Origin: Clostridia bacterium
GTDB taxonomy: Bacteria > Bacillota_A > Clostridia > Oscillospirales > CAG-272
DNA: 64,000 nt
NCBI GenBank assembly: GCA_017467205.1
Contig: JAFTSQ010000005.1
Location: 62,001-126,000, forward strand
Direction: 5' to 3'
This document shows, one piece after another, positions 1 to 8,135 of this stretch. The notes beneath the pieces are model-generated. The model ran no database searches. It was given only the letters and a program-made list of their open reading frames with translations, and had not been told where the DNA came from. Numbering within the stretch: the first letter of the stretch is position 1; every line of letters starts with the position of its first letter. The translations under genes and the position numbers were made by a program.

Positions 1-697
1 ACGAAAGAGCGATGGGGTACGCCGCGGCGGTTATCTGCTCTGCGCCGCTCGTTACCGCCGCTATTGCAGAGGCGTCCGCCATCGATATGGCGTTCGAGGT
101 GCAAACGCCGAGGGTGACGCCCGTCAGGGCGGGGAGATTTTCGTACTGAAGCTTGATGAACGCCGCAAGCTCTGCGGGGAACATCTCGCCCGCGGTATCG
201 GAGAGGGTAACGGTCGTAGCACCCGCTTCGATTGCGGTCTTGAGCAAAAGGGTCAAAAAATCCTGCTCGCTGCGAGTTGCGTCGATTGCTATGAACTCAA
301 CGTCGCCGCAGAGGGTGGCGCACTTTGAAACCGCCGCTTTAACCGCCTCTATCACGGCGTCGGGCTTTTTATGGAAGAGATACTCTATCTGCACGGCGCT
401 CGCGGGGGCGCTTACCTGAAGCCTCGGGTGCTTTGCACACTTGAGGGCAGAGAACGCCTCCTCAATGCTCTCGTCCGAGAACTCGACGGGAACGGCAATA
501 ATGCTCTCCGAGGTCGCCGCGGCAATAGATTTGATACGTAGCGAATCAATGCGAGCGTTGCTTATTCCCTCAAGCTCTATAATATCAACTCCGAGCTTAT
601 CGAGTAGCTTGGCAAGCTCTATCTTCTCCTTGAACGATAGGCTGAAGCCCTCCGACATCTGCTTCATAGTTGCATCGCTGATTTTGATTTGCTTCAT
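1..697 (-). CDS. LeuA-like DRE-TIM barrel protein, partial (C-terminus beyond left edge)
   Basis: These are the first 232 residues of a protein related to 2-isopropylmalate and homocitrate synthases. The frame is open to the left edge. Family signs are a D-A-T at residues 8-10 where the family has the DTTLRDG motif, IDATRSEQDF near 139, and LSDTAG at 165-170. Key positions deviate: the Arg-Asp-Gly of DTTLRDG is replaced by Lys-Gln-Met, and the metal-binding H-x-H region aligns with C-T-S near 199-201. It may therefore not be a normal Claisen condensation enzyme. Start ATG at 697 follows AAGAAGGAAGAAAG; a second Met-Lys-Gln at residue 11 is a weaker alternative. It lies directly downstream of a T-box leader, so an amino-acid-related role is likely. 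The exact reaction is unknown. Confidence 0.75.
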   Translation of the reverse strand, partial: MKQIKISDATMKQMSEGFSLSFKEKIELAKLLDKLGVDIIELEGISNARIDSLRIKSIAAATSESIIAVPVEFSDESIEEAFSALKCAKHPRLQVSAPASAVQIEYLFHKKPDAVIEAVKAAVSKCATLCGDVEFIAIDATRSEQDFLTLLLKTAIEAGATTVTLSDTAGEMFPAELAAFIKLQYENLPALTGVTLGVCTSNAISMADASAIAAVTSGAEQITAAAYPIALS

Positions 698-723
698 AAC
701 TTTCTTCCTTCTTTCTTATAAAT

Positions 724-758
724 AAAAAAACCCCGAAGCCACTCATCGCGGCTCAGGG
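724..758 (-). terminator. T-box intrinsic terminator
   Basis: A GC-rich stem (CCCTGAGCC against GGCTTCGGGG, one bulge) is followed on the minus strand by TTTTTTT. It is the terminator alternative of the leader and ends about 27 nt before the start codon at 697. Confidence 0.85.
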
Positions 759-997
759 ACGAAATTAATTTTCGCGGTACCACCCTGATTATCTCCCAAA
801 AAGAGAAATCACTTTTCAACCTCTATCAAGGTCCTGCCCTGTAACGGAGGCATCCGTGTCTCATTACTCGCTTTCGCTTTGACAAGACCGACTCGGGAAG
901 AAGAACGACCGACTCATCTGCATCGGCTCGCACCAAGCGCCGACTCTCTGAAGCATCCGAAGGGGGTGTAGTTTCCGTCATTGTCTTTATAAAGATG
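724..997 (-). promoter_or_regulatory. T-box leader (riboswitch) of the LeuA-like gene
   Basis: On the minus strand the T-box core AGGGTGGTACCGCG (786 to 773) is followed by a terminator hairpin (758 to 731) and seven T. Upstream are the AGAGAG and TTGGTGCGAGCC elements of Stem I (about 950 to 922). The UGGU of the antiterminator bulge would pair with a tRNA ending ACCA, so the tRNA has discriminator A, as in Leu, Ile, Val, Phe and Tyr tRNAs. The specifier is not certain: a CTT (Leu) triplet at 903-901 stands at the expected distance before the GAG that closes the loop, but a TTC (Phe) reading in a shifted register cannot be excluded. T-boxes stabilise the antiterminator when the tRNA is uncharged. 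Confidence 0.9.
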
Positions 998-1002
998 TTT
1001 AT

Positions 1003-1031
1003 ATTAAAACACCAAATCACCGCTTTGTCAA
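1003..1031 (-). promoter_or_regulatory. Promoter of the minus-strand T-box transcript
   Basis: TTGACA at 1031-1026 and TTTAAT at 1008-1003 are separated by 17 bp, just upstream of the T-box Stem I on the minus strand. Confidence 0.6.
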
Positions 1032-1127
1032 GATGAAATCTTAAGAAAATGGTGATATTTGTATATTTATTGAAAAAACTGCTTTGAAGCACTTGAATAT
1101 TTGGCTATTTTGACGGTTAAAAAGTGT

Positions 1128-1156
1128 TTGACATTTGAAAAAAGATGTGGTAGAAT
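1128..1156 (+). promoter_or_regulatory. Promoter of the plus-strand T-box transcript
   Basis: TTGACA (1128-1133), 17 bp spacer, TAGAAT (1151-1156). Transcription would start near 1163, immediately before the second T-box leader. Confidence 0.8.
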
Positions 1157-1162
1157 AGTTGC

Positions 1163-1420
1163 ATAAAAACTGTGACGAAGACGGTACGGTGATGAAGCTT
1201 GTCAGAGAGTCGGCGTTTGGTGCGAGCCGATAGCTTATAGCCATAGTACCCATCACTTCCGAGTTGGGGGTCCGAGCGATATGCCGCCAGGGTCTTTCGT
1301 TTCCCGCGTTAAGGGTTAGGGCTTGATTGAGCCTGAAGCGGCGATTTTTTCGCAAATTGAGTGGTACCGCGGGTTTGTTTTACTCGTCTCAAGAATTTGT
1401 TTTCTTGAGGCGTTTTTTGT
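1163..1420 (+). promoter_or_regulatory. T-box leader (riboswitch) of the acyl-CoA synthetase operon
   Basis: Stem I carries GACGGTA on its 5-prime side, then AGAGAG and the TTGGTGCGAGCC distal element (1203-1231). The T-box core GAGTGGTACCGCGG is at 1359-1372 and a terminator ends at 1418. The UGGU bulge again implies a tRNA with discriminator A. The best specifier is ATC (Ile) at 1252-1254: it is followed by A, stands six nucleotides before the GAG of the lower stem, and is preceded by ACC that can close the upper helix with GGT at 1188-1190. This assignment was made by eye and is tentative. The leader couples the downstream ligase gene, and possibly the whole operon, to charging of one amino-acid tRNA. 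Confidence 0.88.
1385..1418 (+). terminator. T-box intrinsic terminator
   Basis: An 11 bp stem (CGTCTCAAGAA with TTCTTGAGGCG) is followed by TTTTTT. It is the off-state hairpin of the T-box and precedes the ribosome binding site AAGGAGG. Confidence 0.9.
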
Positions 1421-1468
1421 TTTTATAACACAATTTTACAACCTAATTAAATTAAGGAGGAAAAAACT

Positions 1469-3736
1469 ATGCTCAACAAAACCGACACAAATCAACTTCA
1501 AAGGATAGCACTTCGAATTCGTGAGATGCGTCAGATACTCGGATATACTACCGCCGAGATGGCAGAGAAGACCGACCTCACAGAAGAGGTATACGTATCC
1601 TACGAGTCGGGTACAGTCGACCTGCCCTTCACCTTTATGCACAAATGCGCGAAGGCGTACGGCATTGAGCTTACCGATATTCTTGAAGGACACAGTGCAA
1701 AGCTCACAGGCTATACCGTAACCCGAAAGGGCGAGGGCCTTACCACTGCGAGTGAGGATGGCATAACCATTCAGGATATGGCACCTCTGTTCCGTCAGAA
1801 GCTGGCAACTCCTTATTGGGTTACCTACACCTACTCGGAAGAGCTGCAAACCAAGCCTATCAGCACGGTTACGCACGCGGGTCAGGAGTTCGACCTCGTC
1901 CTTCGCGGCTCTATGCGCGTTCGCATAGGTGACAGGGAAGAGGTGCTTCGCGAGGGCGACAGCGTCTTCTTCAAGTCATCGACCCCACACGGTATGATTG
2001 CGACTGGCGGCGAGGACTGCGTATTTCTTGCTATGGTTATGGCAAGTGACGCGACCGATCAGCCGATGTATATCGGTAATTCGGAGCAAAAAACGACGCA
2101 CGCCCCCCTGCTTTGCGAGAAATTCATCAAGCCCGTCGAGGATGAGACGGGAGCTTTGGTTGACGTTAAGTATTCAAACGAGGACGAATATAACTTCGCC
2201 TTCGACACCGTTGACGAGATAGCTCGCAAGACTCCCGACAAGCTTGCAATGCTCCATATTGCAAACGATATGACCGAGCATAGATTTACCTTTAAGGATA
2301 TGAAGGACGCCTCCTCGCAGAGCGCAAACTACTTCAAATCCCTCGGAATTAAGCGCGGCGACAGAGTTATGCTCGTCCTTAAGCGCCACTATCAGTTCTG
2401 GTTTGCTATCCTCGGTCTTCACAAGCTCGGCGCGATAGCAATTCCCGCTACCAACCAGCTCCTCGCTCACGACTTTGAATATCGCTTTAAGGCGGCGGGT
2501 GTCAGCGCAATTATCTGCACGTCTGACGGAGATACCGCCCGTCAGGCAGAGCTTGCGGAGGCAAGCTGCGGTCTTTCGCTTACGAAGGTTATGGCAGGCG
2601 GAGAGAGAGAGGGCTGGCACAGCTTTGACAGCGAATACACCCTCTTCAGCCGCAGATTCGTTCGCGAGCCGGACGCACCGTGCGGCAACGACCCGATGCT
2701 TATGCTCTTCACCTCGGGCACTACCGGCTATCCCAAGATGGCAATGCACTCCTACAAGTACGCCCTCGGTCACTTCGTTACCGCTAAATATTGGCATCTT
2801 TGCGAGGCGGACGGACTTCATTTCACCATCTCCGAAACCGGCTGGGGCAAGGCGCTCTGGGGCAAGCTTTACGGTCAGTGGCTCTGCGAGGGTAGCGTAT
2901 TTACCTACGATTTCGACAGATTCGACTCGCAGAAGATACTCCCGATGTTCGCAAAGTACAAGATAACCACCTTCTGCGCACCTCCCACGATGTACAGAAT
3001 GCTTATCAAGCAGGATATCAGTCAGTACGACCTGTCCTCTATCCGCCACGCAACTACGGCGGGCGAGGCGCTCAACCCCGAGGTCTTCTATCAGTTCGAA
3101 AAGGCAACCGGTCTTCGCATAGCAGAGGGCTTCGGTCAGACCGAAATGACCCTTGGCATCGCGAACCTTATAGGCACACAGCTTAAGCCCGGTGCGATGG
3201 GCAAGCCCGTTCCCGGATACGGAATTGACCTCGTGGATACCGATGGAAATCCCGTGGCTGACGGTGTAAACGGCGAGATAGTTATAAGAACGGGCGACAA
3301 GGCAGCCCCCGGCGTATTCCTCGGCTACTACCGCAACGAAGAGGCGACGAAGAGCGTCTGGCACGACGGATTATATCACACGGGAGACCTCGCTTGGCGC
3401 GATGAGGACGGCTACTTTTGGTACGTCGGCCGCGCTGACGACGTCATCAAGTCGTCGGGCTACCGCATAGGTCCGTTTGAGATAGAGTCCACCATTATGG
3501 AGCTTCCTTACGTTCTTGAGTGCGGCGTTTGCGCCGCTCCCGACGAGGTAAGGGGTCAGGTCGTCAAGGCTTGCATAGTTCTCGTTGGCGGTACGGAGGA
3601 GAGCGAGGAGCTGAAAAAGGAAATTCAGAATTACGTCAAAGAGCACACCGCGCCCTATAAGTACCCGAGAATAGTTGAGTTCCGCCGTGAGCTTCCGAAA
3701 ACCATAAGCGGTAAAATTATGAGAAATAAGCTTTGA
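1469..3736 (+). CDS. HTH-cupin-AMP-dependent acyl-CoA synthetase fusion (first copy)
   Basis: A 755-residue three-part protein. Residues about 10-74 form an XRE-type helix-turn-helix, about 128-190 a cupin fold (conserved HAGQEFD and TPHGM segments), and about 240-755 an ANL-family acyl-CoA synthetase of the medium-chain type. Adenylation motifs are intact: SGTTGYPK at 416-423, GFGQTE at 554-559, YHTGD at 636-640 and the C-terminal catalytic Lys at 749 (TISGK). The enzyme should make acyl-CoA, AMP and pyrophosphate from a free carboxylic acid. Start ATG 1469 follows AAGGAGG and lies just after the T-box terminator. The downstream oxidoreductase and amino-acid dehydrogenase suggest a branched-chain or arylacetic acid substrate. 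The HTH and cupin could sense the substrate or give autoregulation; this is inference. Confidence 0.88.
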   Translation: MLNKTDTNQLQRIALRIREMRQILGYTTAEMAEKTDLTEEVYVSYESGTVDLPFTFMHKCAKAYGIELTDILEGHSAKLTGYTVTRKGEGLTTASEDGITIQDMAPLFRQKLATPYWVTYTYSEELQTKPISTVTHAGQEFDLVLRGSMRVRIGDREEVLREGDSVFFKSSTPHGMIATGGEDCVFLAMVMASDATDQPMYIGNSEQKTTHAPLLCEKFIKPVEDETGALVDVKYSNEDEYNFAFDTVDEIARKTPDKLAMLHIANDMTEHRFTFKDMKDASSQSANYFKSLGIKRGDRVMLVLKRHYQFWFAILGLHKLGAIAIPATNQLLAHDFEYRFKAAGVSAIICTSDGDTARQAELAEASCGLSLTKVMAGGEREGWHSFDSEYTLFSRRFVREPDAPCGNDPMLMLFTSGTTGYPKMAMHSYKYALGHFVTAKYWHLCEADGLHFTISETGWGKALWGKLYGQWLCEGSVFTYDFDRFDSQKILPMFAKYKITTFCAPPTMYRMLIKQDISQYDLSSIRHATTAGEALNPEVFYQFEKATGLRIAEGFGQTEMTLGIANLIGTQLKPGAMGKPVPGYGIDLVDTDGNPVADGVNGEIVIRTGDKAAPGVFLGYYRNEEATKSVWHDGLYHTGDLAWRDEDGYFWYVGRADDVIKSSGYRIGPFEIESTIMELPYVLECGVCAAPDEVRGQVVKACIVLVGGTEESEELKKEIQNYVKEHTAPYKYPRIVEFRRELPKTISGKIMRNKL
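2333..2439 (+). repeat. Nearly identical 107-nt tract shared by the two ligase genes (copy 1)
   Basis: This stretch matches 4750-4856 at all but two positions, both synonymous, although the flanking coding sequence of the two paralogues has diverged clearly in DNA and protein. It encodes the segment around GIKRGDRVMLVLKRHYQFWF, just inside the adenylation domain. Confidence 0.85.
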
Positions 3737-3780
3737 CGGGCGGTAATTTTTGTCAAAACCAATTAAATTTATAAAAAATA

Positions 3781-3810
3781 TTGACAAACGGATGCAAAAT
3801 TCGATATAAT
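3781..3810 (+). promoter_or_regulatory. Promoter between the two ligase genes
   Basis: TTGACA (3781-3786), 18 bp, TATAAT (3805-3810). It lies in the 137-nt gap after the first ligase, so the second ligase and the genes behind it can be transcribed independently of the T-box. An AT-rich partial palindrome follows at about 3825-3840 and could be an operator. Confidence 0.75.
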
Positions 3811-3873
3811 ATAGCTTACTTAATTTATAAAATATTATATCCTGAAATAACGGAATAGATAAAGAGGTACGAC

Positions 3874-6153
3874 GTGGAATCGGTTTTTGGCGGAATGGAA
3901 ACTAAAATTAAACAAATAGCGGCTCGTATCAAGGAGCTTCGTCTTGTAACCGGGCTTTCCGTGGAGGAGATGGCTTCGCGCACCGGCACGACCCCCGAGG
4001 AGTACGTGGCGTGCGAGGCGGGCGAGCGCAACCTGAGCGTTGCCTTCCTTTATCACTGCACGTTGAGCTTCGGCGTTGATATGGGCGATTTGCTTGAGGG
4101 TAAGAGCCCCAAGCTCCGCTCCTATGCTTTGACGCGTAAAGGCGAGGGTCAGAGGATTGAGGAAGCGCATCATATGATAGGCTTCAACCTTGCCTCAGGC
4201 TTCCGCAACCGTATTGCGCTTCCGCTTTATATGGAGCTCTCCTACACCGGCGACGATGAGAATATCGAGCTCGTGACTCACGAGGGTCAGGAGTGCGACA
4301 TCGTTATAGCGGGCCGTATGAAGATTCGTATCGGCGAGCACACCGAGATTCTCGGCCCGGGCGACTGTATCTATTACGATTCCGGCACGCCCCACGGTAT
4401 GATAGCCGTAGGCGGCGAGGACTGCTCCTTCTATGCAGTCGTGCTTCGCAACCAGGCGGCAAGGCTCGGAGAGCAGGAGAGCATACCCTCTGTTGCTACC
4501 AAGCGTCTTGACACCGACTCGGAAAGGCGAATTTATCACGATTTCATTATTCCCACCGAGGAAAACGGCGCACTTACCAAGATTGCCTTCAAAAACGAGG
4601 ATAAATTCAACTTCGCCTTTGACGTAGTTGACGAGCTCGGAAGGCGCAAGCCCGAAAAGCTTGCTATGCTTCACGTCAGCGAGGACGGCACGGAGCGGCG
4701 CTTCACCTTCCGCGATATGAAAAAAGAGTCGGCAAGGGCGGCAAATTATTTCAAATCCCTCGGAATTAAGCGCGGCGACAGAGTTATGCTCGTCCTCAAG
4801 CGCCACTATCAGTTCTGGTTTGCTATCCTCGGTCTTCATAAGCTCGGCGCGATAGCTATACCCGCACCCAACCAGCTGCTTGAAAAGGACTTCAAGTATC
4901 GCTTTGAGGCGGGCAGAATAAAGGCTATCCTTTGCACCGCAGACGGCGGCGTTGCCTCGGCGGTTGACGGCGCGGCGGAGAGCTCACCTATGCTCGCTCA
5001 CAAGATTTTAGTGGGCGGCGAGAGGGAAGGCTGGCACAGCTTTGACGAGGAATACGCAATCTTCAGCAGTCACTACGCTCGCGGCGAGGACGCTCCGTCG
5101 GGCGACGACCCTATGCTGATGTTCTTTACCTCCGGCACCTCGGGATACCCGAAGATTGCCGCGCATAACTATAAATATCCGCTCGGTCACTTTATAACCG
5201 CAAAGTATTGGCATCAGGTCAATCCCGACGGGCTTCACTTCACCATCTCGGATACCGGCTGGGCGAAGGCAATGTGGGGTAAGCTTTACGGTCAGTGGCT
5301 CTGCGAGGCGGCGAACTTCGTCTACGATTTCGACAGGTTCGACCCCGAAAAAATCCTTCCCCTGTTCGCAAAGCATAAGATAACCACCTTTTGCGCGCCC
5401 CCCACGATGTACAGAATGCTTATCAAGCAGGACCTCTCTCGCTTCGACCTTTCCTCTATTGAGCACGCATCGACTGCGGGCGAGGCACTCAACCCAGAGG
5501 TCTACCGTCAATTCGAGAAGAGCACGGGGCTCAAGATTATGGAGGGCTTCGGTCAGTCGGAGAGCACGCTCATTATCGGTAACCTTTCCGGCGGAAGTCA
5601 CAAGATGGGCTCTATGGGTAAGCCCGTTCCGCTTTACGACGTGCATCTTCTTAACCCCGACGGCGAGGAGGTTGCGCGCGGCGAGAGCGGCGAGATTTGT
5701 ATCAATATATCCGAGGGTCTGCCTTGCGGTCTTGCTTACGCATACGATGCAAACGAAGAGGTGACCCGCGAAACCTGGCGCGACGGATATTACCACACGG
5801 GTGACGTTGCCTGGATGGACGAGGACGGCTTCCTCTGGTACGTTGGCCGTGCCGACGACGTTATTAAGTCGTCGGGCTATCGCATAGGTCCGTTCGAGAT
5901 AGAGAACGTCATTATGGAGCTGCCTTATATCCTTGAGTGCGGCGTTTCCGCCGCTCCCGACGAGATACGCGGTCAGGTCGTCAAGGCGAGCATAGTTCTC
6001 GTCAAGGGATACAAGGGAACAGACGAGCTGAAAAAGGAAATTCAGAACTACGTCAAGTCAAAGACCGCACCCTATAAATACCCGAGAATAGTAGAATTCC
6101 GCGAGAGCCTTCCCAAGACGACGAGCGGAAAGATAATAAGAAAACAGCTTTAA
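3874..6153 (+). CDS. HTH-cupin-AMP-dependent acyl-CoA synthetase fusion (second copy)
   Basis: A paralogue of the preceding gene with the same layout: HTH near the N-terminus, cupin with HEGQECD and TPHGM in the middle, then the acyl-CoA synthetase with SGTSGYPK at 420-427, GFGQSE, YHTGD and the catalytic Lys at 753. The GTG at 3874 is preceded by AGAGG at good spacing; an ATG at 3895 is the alternative start. It has its own promoter at 3781-3810 and no T-box of its own. Differences from copy 1 in the substrate region (for example SDTGWAKAMW against SETGWGKALW) may mean a different acid. The next gene starts one base after its stop codon. Confidence 0.88.
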   Translation: MESVFGGMETKIKQIAARIKELRLVTGLSVEEMASRTGTTPEEYVACEAGERNLSVAFLYHCTLSFGVDMGDLLEGKSPKLRSYALTRKGEGQRIEEAHHMIGFNLASGFRNRIALPLYMELSYTGDDENIELVTHEGQECDIVIAGRMKIRIGEHTEILGPGDCIYYDSGTPHGMIAVGGEDCSFYAVVLRNQAARLGEQESIPSVATKRLDTDSERRIYHDFIIPTEENGALTKIAFKNEDKFNFAFDVVDELGRRKPEKLAMLHVSEDGTERRFTFRDMKKESARAANYFKSLGIKRGDRVMLVLKRHYQFWFAILGLHKLGAIAIPAPNQLLEKDFKYRFEAGRIKAILCTADGGVASAVDGAAESSPMLAHKILVGGEREGWHSFDEEYAIFSSHYARGEDAPSGDDPMLMFFTSGTSGYPKIAAHNYKYPLGHFITAKYWHQVNPDGLHFTISDTGWAKAMWGKLYGQWLCEAANFVYDFDRFDPEKILPLFAKHKITTFCAPPTMYRMLIKQDLSRFDLSSIEHASTAGEALNPEVYRQFEKSTGLKIMEGFGQSESTLIIGNLSGGSHKMGSMGKPVPLYDVHLLNPDGEEVARGESGEICINISEGLPCGLAYAYDANEEVTRETWRDGYYHTGDVAWMDEDGFLWYVGRADDVIKSSGYRIGPFEIENVIMELPYILECGVSAAPDEIRGQVVKASIVLVKGYKGTDELKKEIQNYVKSKTAPYKYPRIVEFRESLPKTTSGKIIRKQL
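4750..4856 (+). repeat. Nearly identical 107-nt tract shared by the two ligase genes (copy 2)
   Basis: Partner of 2333-2439, with 105 of 107 bases identical by eye. Its sharp edges against diverged flanks suggest gene conversion or very strong constraint on this segment. Confidence 0.85.
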
Positions 6154-6154
6154 T

Positions 6155-6838
6155 ATGGATTTTGATGCTAAAAGATTAACCCTCTTTGCAGGGCATTACG
6201 GCAGCGGAAAGACGAATATTGCCGTCAACTACGCACAGCTTCTTAAAAGCTGCGGCAAGGCGGTCACTATCGCCGACCTCGATATCGTAAATCCCTATTT
6301 CAGAACCAAGGATAGCGAGCGCGAGCTTGCCTCGGCGGGCATTCGGCTGATATCTCCGAGATACGCTAACTCAAACGTCGACCTTCCGGCTCTGCCCCCT
6401 GAAAGCTACAGCTTGGTTCAGGACAGGTCGGTATATGGAATTATGGATATCGGCGGTGACGACCGCGGCGCTTACGCCCTCGGCAGATTTGCCGACGCCA
6501 TAAAGGCGGAGGACGACTACCGAATGGCGTTCGTCGTCAACTGCTACCGACCCCTGACGTCAACGGTCGATGATGCCGTTGAGATAATGCGCGAGATAGA
6601 GGCGGCGTGCGGACTTCGGTTCAACTGTATCGTCAACAACTCGAATCTCGGCGCGGAAACGACAGCCGAAAACGTCCTTGGCTCGCTTGACTTCGTAAGG
6701 GAGCTTTCCGAGAGGACCGGTCTTCCCGTGTGGATGCACACGGCAGAGGAGAGTGTGGCGAGAGGTCTTACGGGACTTAAGGTTTTGCCAATGCGGCTGC
6801 AAAAGAAAATATTTGATTTACCGAACGACCGCGGTTAG
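6155..6838 (+). CDS. Small MinD/ParA-like P-loop ATPase
   Basis: A 227-residue soluble protein of the SIMIBI class. The Walker A loop is GHYGSGKTN at residues about 13-21, followed by IADLDIVNPYF as in MinD, ParA and CooC relatives, and MDIGGDDRG takes the place of Walker B. There is no membrane-targeting helix at the C-terminus and no DNA-binding domain. The ATG overlaps the operon tightly (1 nt after the ligase stop codon), so it is almost certainly co-transcribed with the ligase and the oxidoreductase genes. A chaperone or insertase role for the iron-sulfur oxidoreductase, as in CooC or Mrp, is a guess from context. Partitioning or cell division is unlikely. Confidence 0.8.
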   Translation: MDFDAKRLTLFAGHYGSGKTNIAVNYAQLLKSCGKAVTIADLDIVNPYFRTKDSERELASAGIRLISPRYANSNVDLPALPPESYSLVQDRSVYGIMDIGGDDRGAYALGRFADAIKAEDDYRMAFVVNCYRPLTSTVDDAVEIMREIEAACGLRFNCIVNNSNLGAETTAENVLGSLDFVRELSERTGLPVWMHTAEESVARGLTGLKVLPMRLQKKIFDLPNDRG

Positions 6839-6853
6839 AAAGGAATGGTCAAA

Positions 6854-7060
6854 ATGGCAAAGGTAACTTTTAATACCGATATGTGTAAGGGCTGCGGCCT
6901 GTGCGTCGATGCGTGCCCTAAAAAATGTCTTTCGATTGCGGAGGATAAGCTTAACCCCAAGGGCTATTCTCCCGCTTTTATGCAGGACGAGGAAAAGTGC
7001 ATCGGATGTGCATTCTGCGCAACTATGTGCCCCGACTGCATAATCACAGTTGAGAAGTAA
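6854..7060 (+). CDS. 2-oxoacid:ferredoxin oxidoreductase, delta (2x[4Fe-4S] ferredoxin) subunit
   Basis: A 68-residue ferredoxin domain with two complete cluster motifs, CKGCGLCVDACP and CIGCAFCATMCP. In four-subunit pyruvate, ketoisovalerate and ketoglutarate oxidoreductases this subunit carries electrons between the thiamine site and external ferredoxin. The ATG at 6854 is preferred because AAGGA lies about 9 nt upstream; the ATG at 6845 is too close to that site. The alpha-subunit gene follows 14 nt later. Confidence 0.9.
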   Translation: MAKVTFNTDMCKGCGLCVDACPKKCLSIAEDKLNPKGYSPAFMQDEEKCIGCAFCATMCPDCIITVEK

Positions 7061-7074
7061 AGGAGAGGCGCGTT

Positions 7075-8133
7075 ATGGCAGAAAGAATTTTGATGAAGGG
7101 CAACGAGGCTATCGCAGAGGCTGCGATAAGAGCAGGTTGCCGCCACTACTTCGGCTATCCTATTACTCCCCAGACCGAGATAGCCGCTTATATGGCAAAG
7201 AAAATGCCTAAAATAGGCGGAGTGTTTCTTCAGGCGGAAAGCGAGATAGCGTCAATAAATATGGTTTACGGTGCGGCGGCGGCAGGTATGCGCGTTATGA
7301 CCTCCTCGTCAAGCCCCGGAATCTCCCTTAAGACCGAAGGCCTTAGCTACATAGCGGGCTCGGACGTTCCCGCCCTCGTCGTCAACGTTCAGCGCGGAGG
7401 CCCCGGCCTTGGCGGCATACAGCCCTCGCAGTCGGATTATTTCCAGGCAACCAAGGGCGGCGGTCACGGCGACTACCGTATGATAGTTCTTGCCCCCGCA
7501 TCAGTGCAGGAGATGGCGAGCCTTACCATCAAGGGCTTTGACCTTGCTGATAAATACCGTATGACCTCTATGATTTTGGCAGACGGAACAATAGGTCAGA
7601 TGATGGAGCCTATCACCTTCGAGGATGCAGAAATCAAGACCTACGAAAAGCCTTGGGCGCTCACGGGCACGGAGTGCCGCCGCGAGCATAACGTGGTTAA
7701 CTCGCTTTACCTTAAGCCCGAGGAGCTTGAGAGAAAGAACTTCGAGCGCTACGAAAAGTACGCCGAGATAGAAAGAAGCGAGGCTATGTGGGAGGAGTAT
7801 ATGACGAGCGACGCCGAGATTATAGTCGTTGCATTCGGTATTGCCTCACGCGTTGCCAAGAACGCAGTTGCCGCGGCAAGAGATGCGGGAATCAAGGCGG
7901 GACTTATCCGCCCCATCACCCTCTGGCCCTTCCCGAACGCCGCGTTCGAGAAGACCGATAAGGTAAAGGCGTTCGTATCCGTAGAGCTTAATATGGGTCA
8001 GATGATAGAGGACGTAAGGCTTGCAACCAAGTGCCAAAAGCCCGTCACCCTCTGCAACCGCGCGGGCGGTATGATACCCTCGCCCGACGAGATACTTGAG
8101 TCTATCAAGCTTGCAGCGAAAGGAGAGCACTGA
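7075..8133 (+). CDS. vorB: 2-oxoacid:ferredoxin oxidoreductase, alpha subunit (VorB-type)
   Basis: A 352-residue subunit with the N-terminal pyrimidine-binding domain ([10 protein letters not shown], then [16 protein letters not shown]) and the [15 protein letters not shown] segment typical of the KorA/VorB group, which is annotated in Clostridia as 3-methyl-2-oxobutanoate dehydrogenase subunit VorB. With its partners it converts a 2-oxoacid, CoA and oxidised ferredoxin to acyl-CoA, CO2 and reduced ferredoxin, or runs in reverse. RBS AGGAGAGG precedes ATG 7075. The neighbouring acyl-CoA synthetases and leucine-type dehydrogenase favour branched-chain or aromatic 2-oxoacids over pyruvate. The direction of the reaction in the cell is inference. 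Confidence 0.88.
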   Translation: MAERILMKGNEAIAEAAIRAGCRHYFGYPITPQTEIAAYMAKKMPKIGGVFLQAESEIASINMVYGAAAAGMRVMTSSSSPGISLKTEGLSYIAGSDVPALVVNVQRGGPGLGGIQPSQSDYFQATKGGGHGDYRMIVLAPASVQEMASLTIKGFDLADKYRMTSMILADGTIGQMMEPITFEDAEIKTYEKPWALTGTECRREHNVVNSLYLKPEELERKNFERYEKYAEIERSEAMWEEYMTSDAEIIVVAFGIASRVAKNAVAAARDAGIKAGLIRPITLWPFPNAAFEKTDKVKAFVSVELNMGQMIEDVRLATKCQKPVTLCNRAGGMIPSPDEILESIKLAAKGEH

Positions 8134-8135
8134 TA

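Noticed and set aside
1163..1300. ACC (Thr) or TAC (Tyr) as the specifier of the plus-strand T-box
   Set aside because: Thr tRNAs usually have a U discriminator, which does not fit the UGGU bulge. TAC would put the loop too far from the lower stem. ATC fits better, but I keep it tentative.
2174..3364. A 396-codon open frame on the minus strand, antisense to the first ligase
   Set aside because: The plus-strand frame has clear family motifs along its full length; the antisense frame has no recognisable domain and no start site. It is a codon-bias shadow. The same holds for 4195-4839, 5008-5796 and 9386-10411 on the minus strand.
1469..3736. Phenylacetate-CoA ligase or acetyl-CoA synthetase as the specific name of the ligases
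   Set aside because: Motifs show an AMP-forming acyl-CoA synthetase, but nothing visible fixes the acid. The T-box and neighbour genes suggest branched-chain acids, yet the name would be over-precise.
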